DNA of 64,000 nt from BM003 sp963699835. GTDB taxonomy: Bacteria; Pseudomonadota; Gammaproteobacteria; Steroidobacterales; BM003. The stretch spans positions 62,001 through 126,000 of the forward strand of contig CAVOVJ010000014.1 in the NCBI GenBank assembly GCA_963699835.1. Reading direction: 5' to 3'. The notes below the pieces were generated by a model that searched no databases, was not told the DNA's origin, and worked only from the letters and a program-made list of their open reading frames with translations. Made by a program: the position numbers and the translations under genes. Positions 45,916 to 52,823 of the stretch are shown in pieces; the stretch's first letter is position 1, and each line of letters begins with the position of its first letter.

Positions 45916-48195
45916 CTACCTGGCGGGCACGGGTGGCAGCGGCGGCAGTTCACCGCGCGCCACCATCGCCCGCACGTTCGCAAGCTGCGCGGCCATGTCG
46001 GCCTCGACCTGGGCGACGATCGCCTGGAATTCGGGATCGTCGTGCAGCGTGGCGAATGCCGGGTCGAACTTGAGAAACACACGCCAGAAATAGCGCCAGC
46101 CAGCATCCGCCGCCTCACCCAGGGCTTCGAGCGCGCGCCGGCGTTCGCCGCGAACCGCGTATGCATAAGCCTGGTACGGCGCCGATCCGTCCGGTCCGAG
46201 AAGCGGAAGACCTCGCATGTACGCAAGACTACGATCGAGCAAGAGGTCGGATCGTTCCGCGGCGCCGGTCTGGCGAATAAGCCACGCCAGGTTCAAGGCG
46301 GCAACGTAGTTCCCATCGCTGATCTCCGGATCGTCAGCGAACAGTTTCGGAAACACCTCGCGGTAGCGCGCCAGCGCCCGTTCGCCGTCACCGGACTCGA
46401 GATTCGCCAAGCCGAGCAGGTAGATCGCGATTTCGCGGTTCCACCCTCCGTTATTGGCAGCTACTGCCTCTGCGGCGACTCTGACAGTCTCGGACGGACC
46501 GCTGCGCATCAGCGGCAGCATCATCTCCGAGACCCTCAGATTGTGACTTCGACCGAAGGTCCGCAGCCGTTGCAGCAACGCGTCCCCCTCGGCGAACCCC
46601 CCGAGATCGGTCCAGAGATGCGCGAGGTTATCCACATACTGCGGATTGCCGGGATCGAGGAATACCGACCGGTGCAGAAGCGGCGCTGCCAGATCGAGAC
46701 GACCGCTCACGGTGAGCTCGAGAACGCCCAGGCTGTCGTAACCGCTGGCGAACTCCGGGTCGATCCGGACACTCGCCTCGAGTTGTTCGCGGGATTCTTC
46801 GAACCGGCCGAGAAACGCATAAAGGTCGCCCAGGGATTTCCTGACGATGGCCGACATCGGGTCGAGCGACGCCGCCTTTTTCAGTGAGATCAGCGCCTCT
46901 TCCCTGCGTCCCTCTGCGTTTATCAACAGCACCGCGTACCAGTGATGCCCCGAAACGTAGCTCGGCGCCAGCTCGATGCCTTTTCTGAAATCGGCTTCCG
47001 CAGCAACCGGGTCGTCGTCCGCGTTCATTTGCGCCCGGGAAACATAGGCCTCGCCCAATCGATCGTCGATTGCCAGGGCCTTGTCCACCAGCGGGCGCGC
47101 CAGCATCTCCTGCTCTTCGGAGGTCTTCTCGCTGTAGTAGGCCCGCAGGGTGTAACTATCGGCGAGCCCGACATAGGCGAGCGCATAATCAGGGTCGAGC
47201 TTGATCGCCCGCTCGAAGTGTTGCGCCGCCTCCTCCAGCGACGCACTTGTGCGCTTCGCCATCGCCCTGCGACCCTGGAAGTACGCCTCCAGCGCCTCCA
47301 GGTTGTGCGTCTGCGCGGTCGCGAGTTGCGCCTGCTCCTCCGGTGACAGCGTCGCCTTCAGGGCTTGCGCAATCGCGGTCGCAATCTCGCTCTGGATCGC
47401 GAAGATGTTCTCCGTCGTCAGCTTACGGTCATAGCTCTCCGCCCACAGGTGCTCGTCGCTCTCGACGTCGATCAGCTGGACGTTGATCCGCACCCGGTTG
47501 CCGGCGCGCTGCACCCCGCCCTCGAGGATGTTCTGCACGCCTAGCACCGCGCCGATCTCGCCCATGCTTTGGGTCGTGTTGCGGAACTTCTCCACCGAAG
47601 TACGGGATATCACCTTCAGGTCGCCGATCCGCGCGAGCTGAGTCAGGATGTCGTCGTGGATGCCGTCTACGAAGTAGATATCCGACTCGTTGGCGCTGCG
47701 GTTGACGAATGGCAAAACGGCGACGGATTTTTCCTCGGTTGTGGTTCCCGGCAGGACGACCGGATCATCGCCGGCCGCATCCGCAGCCTCGTTCACCGGT
47801 GCGGTCGGCTCGTCAACAGTCGCTGTTTCGATACCGGGCGCAATCGCCGTCTCCGGAATCAGCCGGTCGACAACCACCGCGGCGATCGCCAGCATCAGCA
47901 GCACGACGATCAGCGTGTTGATCTTGGCGCCGGTCTGCGGCGTAACTGACTGCGACCGGTCAATATCGCGCTCGCGCTTGATCCCCTCCGGCGTCATCTC
48001 GAACACCCAGGCAAAGATCAGCGCCAGCGGGAAGCAAAGGATCAGGATCGCCAGGATCAGCCTCATCCACGTCGATGGCAATTCCATCGCGTCGAAAAGA
48101 ACATCGGCGACCTGCAAGATGAGCCAGGAGGCGACGATATAGAGTACGCCGACCCTGACGACGTTGCGACGCTTGAGTTCGGCAAAAAACGACAT
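45916..48195 (-). CDS. Membrane protein with TolB-like (FlgO-type) domain and TPR repeats
   Basis: A 759-residue protein. ATG 48195 (MSFFAELKRRNVVRVGVLYI) is chosen because this is the usual N-terminus of the family; the open frame extends further upstream without features. Two membrane helices (VGVLYIVASWLILQVADVLF and LILAILILCFPLALIFAWVF) and a third (INTLIVVLLMLAIAAVVVD) precede a TolB-like domain SVAVLPFVNRSANESDIYFV with ILEGGVQRAGNRVRINVQL. The rest is TPR repeats, for example AAQHFERAIKLDPDYALAYV and ESREQLEASVRIDPEFASGY. It is a close cousin of the broken gene at 40029-41902 but lacks the DNA-binding domain. Probably a scaffold or signalling protein. Confidence 0.8.
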   Translation of the reverse strand: MSFFAELKRRNVVRVGVLYIVASWLILQVADVLFDAMELPSTWMRLILAILILCFPLALIFAWVFEMTPEGIKRERDIDRSQSVTPQTGAKINTLIVVLLMLAIAAVVVDRLIPETAIAPGIETATVDEPTAPVNEAADAAGDDPVVLPGTTTEEKSVAVLPFVNRSANESDIYFVDGIHDDILTQLARIGDLKVISRTSVEKFRNTTQSMGEIGAVLGVQNILEGGVQRAGNRVRINVQLIDVESDEHLWAESYDRKLTTENIFAIQSEIATAIAQALKATLSPEEQAQLATAQTHNLEALEAYFQGRRAMAKRTSASLEEAAQHFERAIKLDPDYALAYVGLADSYTLRAYYSEKTSEEQEMLARPLVDKALAIDDRLGEAYVSRAQMNADDDPVAAEADFRKGIELAPSYVSGHHWYAVLLINAEGRREEALISLKKAASLDPMSAIVRKSLGDLYAFLGRFEESREQLEASVRIDPEFASGYDSLGVLELTVSGRLDLAAPLLHRSVFLDPGNPQYVDNLAHLWTDLGGFAEGDALLQRLRTFGRSHNLRVSEMMLPLMRSGPSETVRVAAEAVAANNGGWNREIAIYLLGLANLESGDGERALARYREVFPKLFADDPEISDGNYVAALNLAWLIRQTGAAERSDLLLDRSLAYMRGLPLLGPDGSAPYQAYAYAVRGERRRALEALGEAADAGWRYFWRVFLKFDPAFATLHDDPEFQAIVAQVEADMAAQLANVRAMVARGELPPLPPVPAR

Positions 48196-48513
48196 TTTCG
48201 TAGTTATGGCTTCCTCGGCCGTTGCGCAGACAAACCGGGTGGTGCGAGGAAAATCGATTGCGCGGCGACCGCCGCAGTGTACAACAGCGGTTGCGCGTGT
48301 ACATCTTTGCGACGCGCCTGAAAATCGCGCCGGTCGCCGCGTGAGAAACTCGAACCGAATACGGCTTGGATGGCGAGCCGCCACGCAACAATCCGTTTGT
48401 CAGCTAAAGTACCCGGGACAGATTCGGCAGCGACCGGCCTACGTCCACTGGCAACCGTGCGTATCGGTGGCGCTGGTCGGCACAAACCGGTGCAGAAGTT
48501 CAAGGAGGCGAAG
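48196..48513. promoter_or_regulatory. Divergent intergenic region
   Basis: About 318 bases between the divergent TPR gene and the kinase-like gene. It must hold both promoters. I see no conserved palindromes or recognised operators; the kinase-like gene has a perfect AAGGAGG site five bases before its ATG. Confidence 0.5.
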
Positions 48514-49143
48514 ATGGGTGGCAAGCTCTGCCCGAAGATCATCCTCGAGGGCACGCGTCTCACTCACAAGACCGAACTCGCGTTCGCGCTCAACGAACAC
48601 CCGCGCATCGTCGGGCCGCGACGTTACCGTTATCACTCGCCGATCATCTCGGCGGAGTGGTGTGCGTTTACCAACTTCCCGTGGGGGCGCGGGCTGATCA
48701 ACTTCGAGGCAGACGAGGAGTCGCTTGCGATGGAAACCTATGCCACCTGGGCACGCCTCTTCGAACTCCAGCGTTATTACTCCTGGATCGTCGACCGCTT
48801 TCACATCTCCACCAAAATTTACCAGCGCCGCGAACACGGTCGTGACTACGACTTCGGCTGGCTCGAAGATCGATTGTTGCCGTTGGGGTTCCGGCTGATC
48901 TGTTGCTGGCGCAACGCCGAATCTTTCGAGCGTGCACGTGAGCGACGACTCGAGGTATCCGGCAACCCGTCGCAGTACGACGACTTGCAACCGTTCATCG
49001 CCGAGCAGCAGGAATTCCGCGAGCTTTGTGATGCGTCAGCGCTGCCGTGTCTGCACGTCGATATCTCCGATGACGACATCGCGGCGGCGGCCGATCGGGT
49101 CGCCGACTGGCTCGAGGACACAGGGGGCGTTTACGCGCGCTGA
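48514..49143 (+). CDS. Hypothetical nucleoside/nucleotide-kinase-like protein with degenerate P-loop
   Basis: A 209-residue protein with ATG 48514 after AAGGAGGCGAAG, a very strong ribosome site that fixes the start. The N-terminus KIILEGTRLTHKTELAFAL looks like a Walker A strand-loop-helix in which GxxxxGKT reads GTRLTHKT: the glycine before the lysine is histidine. SWIVDRFHISTKIYQR resembles the DRx region of deoxynucleoside or thymidylate kinases, and RLICCWRNAESFERARERRL a lid-like helix. No nucleotide specificity can be given. It stands alone between divergent and convergent neighbours. Confidence 0.55.
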   Translation: MGGKLCPKIILEGTRLTHKTELAFALNEHPRIVGPRRYRYHSPIISAEWCAFTNFPWGRGLINFEADEESLAMETYATWARLFELQRYYSWIVDRFHISTKIYQRREHGRDYDFGWLEDRLLPLGFRLICCWRNAESFERARERRLEVSGNPSQYDDLQPFIAEQQEFRELCDASALPCLHVDISDDDIAAAADRVADWLEDTGGVYAR

Positions 49144-49397
49144 AGTCGCTGCGGCTCTCGTCTCAGGCATGGCCGGTCGCGGCTTATGATGCTTGCACCC
49201 CGGTGCGCCGCCAATGAGTCGGCAAGTCCGCAAGAGTACCCCGAAGACCTATCTGGCGCGTTGCCGGGCGCACTGCGCAACCCTGTCGCATCGCAATCGA
49301 GCGGATGCTGGTTGGTAGCTCCGTCATCCGGTCTCGGCCACGACCCGGGAGACACGCGAGTTACTGTCCGGCGTCCATCTCATTCACAGCGTTTTGG

Positions 49398-50288
49398 TCA
49401 GACCACGCCCGGCCAGTCAGCCCCGTTGTCGCGCCACCGCTCCCGCAGGTTCTGTTCGAGATCGTAGGTCAACGGGCCTGACGCCACCGCGGCAACCGCC
49501 GAACGAAGATGCGCGACGTTCCTGGTCCCGATGATCGCGCAGTGCACATTGGCTGCGAATGCAGCGAACCTCAATGCGGTGTCCGGCCAGTTCATCGGCT
49601 GGCCGGACGGCGGCCAGAGCATCTCGAATCGGCGAAGGTATTCGTCAACCGCATCGTCACCGGCAACGCCATGGCGCCATACCGCGTTGGCAAGCGGCCG
49701 CTTTGCGAGAACGCCGAGTCCGGCCAGCCCCGCCTGTTTTACCGCACCGTCGAGACTGGCCTGATCGAGAAAATTGACCGAGGTTTCGACCACCTGGAAC
49801 CGGCCGCAGGCAATCGCCAGATCGAGCGCGTCGTTCTCGCCCGAGTAACCCGCAAGCCGCAACTTGCCCTGATCACGTGCCTTGTCGAGCGCCTCGACGA
49901 CCTCCCCTTTCTGAAGCGTCTGCAGATCGCATGAGTGCAACAACGCGATATCGAGGTAGTCCGTCTGCAACCGCTCGAGCGCCGTATCGACTCCACGGCG
50001 GATACATTCGCCGGTCCAGTCCGGGCAACCCGGCACACCGTAACCGAGCTTGGTCACAAGGATGATATCGTCGCGTCGTCCAGCCAGGTGCCGGCCGATC
50101 CGCTCTTCCGACAGACCGTAGGCCGGTGCCGTGTCCAGAAGATTCACACCGGCTTCCAACGCCGCTTCGAGAAGGCGCCCGACGTCGTCTTCGGTGAGTT
50201 CCGGCGATCCCAGCGGCTGACAGCCGAGACCGAGCCGGGGAACGTATACGCCGGTGTCACCGAGCGGGCTGATCGGCACTTCTTTCAT
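49398..50288 (-). CDS. Aldo/keto reductase
   Basis: A 296-residue TIM-barrel NAD(P)H-dependent reductase. The catalytic tetrad is visible: Asp and Tyr in NLLDTAPAYGLSEERIG, Lys in LVTKLGYG and His in ALLHSCDLQ. Later NADP-binding segment CAIIGTRNVAHLRSAV is also normal. The protein resembles the family of L-fucose/D-threo-aldose dehydrogenase-like reductases, but the substrate cannot be set. ATG 50288; single gene, convergent with the kinase-like gene. Confidence 0.88.
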   Translation of the reverse strand: MKEVPISPLGDTGVYVPRLGLGCQPLGSPELTEDDVGRLLEAALEAGVNLLDTAPAYGLSEERIGRHLAGRRDDIILVTKLGYGVPGCPDWTGECIRRGVDTALERLQTDYLDIALLHSCDLQTLQKGEVVEALDKARDQGKLRLAGYSGENDALDLAIACGRFQVVETSVNFLDQASLDGAVKQAGLAGLGVLAKRPLANAVWRHGVAGDDAVDEYLRRFEMLWPPSGQPMNWPDTALRFAAFAANVHCAIIGTRNVAHLRSAVAAVASGPLTYDLEQNLRERWRDNGADWPGVV

Positions 50289-50751
50289 CGTCTATCCGCA
50301 GCCAAAAACGCCATCACTGCGTCCCTTGCGGAAGATGCTTTCTCGCGCACGATCAATCTCGACTTTCGATTCTGGACCGACATCAGGGGCTCCACCAAGC
50401 CACGGGGCTCAGATCACAGCATATCAAGCCGAAATTGACTTTATGACTTCGAGCCGATTTCTACATCGGCGCGAACCAGAGCTGCGGCCTGCGACCGACC
50501 AGCAAGAGGGCAACTCGTTCGTCCGCGACCGAACCCGAGACGCTCGCCGAGGGACCGGAGTGAATACTTCCCGAAAACAGCTATCCGGTCCGCAGCACAC
50601 ACAAGTAACCAGAGCAAGATCCGGGCAGCCGAATCTGTCGCTTCGTGATTGTCGTGAGCGCGTGACAATGCTGGCGTTGTCACGCGGTTTCGTCGCCTAA
50701 CACCAATAATGAAAGGCAGTACAAAAACAATAACTGTAGTGAGCAACAATA
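50289..50751. promoter_or_regulatory. Intergenic region upstream of the PEP-CTERM remnant
   Basis: About 460 bases without a convincing gene, lying between the divergent aldo/keto reductase and the PEP-CTERM remnant. It contains the 28-base inverted repeat at 50659-50686. Two copies of a CAATAATGAAA sequence occur at about 50703-50713 and 50747-50757; the second includes the ATG of the remnant. Confidence 0.5.
50659..50686. repeat. Inverted repeat with 10-base arms
   Basis: Perfect arms CGCGTGACAA and TTGTCACGCG separated by 8 bases (TGCTGGCG). It lies about 65 bases before the PEP-CTERM-type ATG at 50752, the right place for an operator or a leader hairpin. Half-sites share TGACA/TGTCA with the LacI-type operators at 62.7-62.9 kb, but with an 8-base rather than 4-base centre. 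Confidence 0.65.
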
Positions 50752-51059
50752 ATGAAAAAAAATAATGCTTCTCTGGCTGGCGCTGTACATTCTTTCCGGG
50801 CCGGCAACCGCGGGTGTTCTCGTCCAGTACGATCCTGTTGGTGATCAGGTGTCAAACACCGGTGTGGCGCCCACGACCGGCGGCCGGGGCTGACGGCCAG
50901 CGATCTTACGCAAACCGGCTTCGAGGACTTCTGGGAGAACGCGGCGCCAATGGTCTGGTCGTGTACGGCACCGGCATTCCCGAGCCGGGCTCTGTCGCAT
51001 TGTTGGGTCTCGGGCTGGCTGGCATTGGCCTTTCGAGGCGTCGCCGAAAATCGCAATAG
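50752..51059 (+). pseudogene. Remnant of a PEP-CTERM exported protein
   Basis: Several frames carry parts of one small exported protein. ATG 50752 gives MKKNNASLAGA; the next frame continues as LSGPATAGVLVQYDPVGDQ and stops; a third has GLTASDLTQTGFEDFWENAA; the last has TGIPEPGSVALLGLGLAGIG then LSRRRRKSQ, a complete PEP-CTERM sorting signal with the PEP motif, hydrophobic helix and basic tail. PEP-CTERM proteins are processed by an exosortase and go to the cell surface or matrix. No exosortase gene is in the window. The body between signal peptide and tail is too short, so part has been lost as well as frameshifted. Confidence 0.75.
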
Positions 51060-51064
51060 TCTGA

Positions 51065-51625
51065 AACCGACCACATCTCCTGCGTCACCAGGTCCCGGCC
51101 TGCGGGCCGGGGCCGGCGGCTACGGGTGAAGACGCCTATATCTGGTCGCCCAGGACCGGCACTCGCAACCTCGTTCATTTCACCTTACCTTGCGAGGACG
51201 TTGCCCCCTGGGACTGCCCGTGGACGCCCGAGATCGTGTTCCCGGCTGAAGCCTTCGGCGTTTCCGAAAAGGGCGATATCGTGGTCGGTCGCGCCGGCGA
51301 TTTCTTCAACGGATTCATCAGATTCATCTGGACGGAGGCGCTCGGCATGATCGACTTCAACGAGTTCCTGCAGGGCCAGGGCGTGATGGAAGCCTATGCC
51401 GGTGCGATGATCAGTCCGCTGGCGGTATCCGGCGACGGCAAAACGATCGTCGGCTGGGGTGTCAACGACGTCAGCCAGCTCAGCTTCGCCGTTACGCTTG
51501 ACCAGGTCTGGGTGTGCCACGGCGGCAAGTCGCAGCTGGTCGGCTTCCCGGGCGGCATGAGCAGCCAGCTGAAGCGTGGTGCCGAGCTTGGCATGTGCGA
51601 GGCTGATCGCCCGATCGAACCCTGA
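51065..51625 (+). pseudogene. 5'-truncated HAF-repeat-like extracellular protein
   Basis: An open frame of about 187 codons with no start codon at a credible place and a stop just before it. Content: GEDAYIWSPRTGTRNLVHF, EAFGVSEKGDIVVGRAGDFF, GFIRFIWTEALGMIDFNEFL and ISPLAVSGDGKTIVGWGVND. These are the repeating VSxDGxxIVG and FxWTxxxGMxD patterns of HAF-type beta-propeller proteins that are often exported and often carry PEP-CTERM tails. The end VWVCHGGKSQLVGFPGGM looks like an intact C-terminus. The gene seems to have lost its first part; the PEP-CTERM remnant upstream may mark the breakpoint. A strong terminator follows. Confidence 0.65.
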
Positions 51626-51666
51626 TCGCACCGCCGTGTGCTCCAAGCGAGCACCGCTGAAAAAGG

Positions 51667-51702
51667 ACGCCGGTCGCTGTTCGCAGCGTCCGGCGTTTTT
51701 TT
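51667..51702 (+). terminator. Rho-independent terminator
   Basis: Stem ACGCCGG-T-CGCTG, loop TTCG, CAGCG-T-CCGGCGT, followed by a run of seven T. The 12-bp stem has one T-T mismatch. It lies 40 bases after the stop of the HAF-like remnant and before the convergent lacI-type gene. Confidence 0.92.
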
Positions 51703-51739
51703 CGCGGCGCAGATCGGCAGCAGAGTCGGTCGCCCGCCG

Positions 51740-52753
51740 TTAACCGCCAATCGGCCCGGTCGAGTCGCGGATAACCATTGCCGACGGGATCATTTGCAGG
51801 CCGTTGAACGGCTCACCGCGAATCTGGTTCAGCAGTATATCCGCCGCTTTCTCGGACATCGCACGGATCGGCTGCCTTATTGTCGTTAACGACGGCCAGA
51901 TCTGGCTGGCGAGCGGGACGTCGTCAAATCCGGCCACGGACAGATCGCCGGGAATGGTCAGCCCCATTTCGTGAGCAGCCTTCATCGCACCCGCAGCCAT
52001 TTCGTCGTTGCCGGCAAATATTGCCGTCGGCCTGACTTTTCTTTTTAACAAATGCAGCGCCGCTTCCTCGCCGGAGATAAAGGAGTTGTAGCCCTGCCCT
52101 ATCAGCCCTTTCCTGAATCGGATTCCGGCACCCGACAAGCCCTCTTGGTATCCCTGGTACCTGGCACCGACCGCGCCGTGGTCGGGATGACCGATGATGT
52201 AGCCAATTCTTTCATGACCGAGCGATGCCAGGTACCGGGTCATCTCCCGGCACACGTCACGGTCATTCGTGAACACGGAGCGAGCGGGATCCGATTGATT
52301 CGGCGGGGCCACCATAACGAAAGGAATAAGTTGTTTCCTGAGCATCGAAACCAGTTCCTGATGGTCCGACAACGGCGGAGTCAGGATCAGGCCATCGAGC
52401 CGCGTATGGCGCACCAGATTCTCGATTTCGGCACATAGAGCGTGATTTTTATAGTCACACGGATTGATCAACAGCTCATAGTTTTCCGCCCGGCATCGAT
52501 CGAGTACGCCATCCTGGACATCGATTACATAGCTGGCGCTCGGATTATCGTAGAGAAGGCCAACAAGGTACGAGCGCGCTCCGGCCAGGCGACGGGCAGA
52601 CTGGTCAGGCCGATATCCCAGCCTGTCGATGGCATCGCGAACCTTCAGCCGGGTGGTATCCCGCACGTTGGGCTCATCGTTGATGACACGCGATACGGTC
52701 TTGATCGATACGCGAGCAAGCGCAGCAACTTCTTCGATCGTTGTTTTTCGCAT
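51740..52753 (-). CDS. LacI-family transcriptional regulator
   Basis: A 337-residue regulator with an N-terminal helix-turn-helix TTIEEVAALARVSIKTVSRV, hinge helix RPDQSARRLAGARSY and a periplasmic-binding-protein-like sugar domain (LVGLLYDNPSASYVIDVQDG, AIFAGNDEMAAGAMKAAHEMG, LSVAGFDDVPLASQIWPSLT). It is downstream of the glucan genes on the same strand and is the likely repressor of the locus. The three TGACA-N4-TGTCA sites at 62.7-62.9 kb have the form expected of LacI operators. The inducer is probably a glucose-containing sugar, by context only. ATG 52753. Confidence 0.93.
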   Translation of the reverse strand: MRKTTIEEVAALARVSIKTVSRVINDEPNVRDTTRLKVRDAIDRLGYRPDQSARRLAGARSYLVGLLYDNPSASYVIDVQDGVLDRCRAENYELLINPCDYKNHALCAEIENLVRHTRLDGLILTPPLSDHQELVSMLRKQLIPFVMVAPPNQSDPARSVFTNDRDVCREMTRYLASLGHERIGYIIGHPDHGAVGARYQGYQEGLSGAGIRFRKGLIGQGYNSFISGEEAALHLLKRKVRPTAIFAGNDEMAAGAMKAAHEMGLTIPGDLSVAGFDDVPLASQIWPSLTTIRQPIRAMSEKAADILLNQIRGEPFNGLQMIPSAMVIRDSTGPIGG

Positions 52754-52823
52754 TGCCCTACTCTGTTCCCTGAAAATCCAGCCGGGTCACGCCCCCGTGA
52801 GCTCGACTGAGCTCGTTAAGCGT

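Noticed and set aside
49186..49467. 93-codon plus-strand frame after the kinase-like gene
   Set aside because: It runs into the antisense of the aldo/keto reductase and has no protein features.
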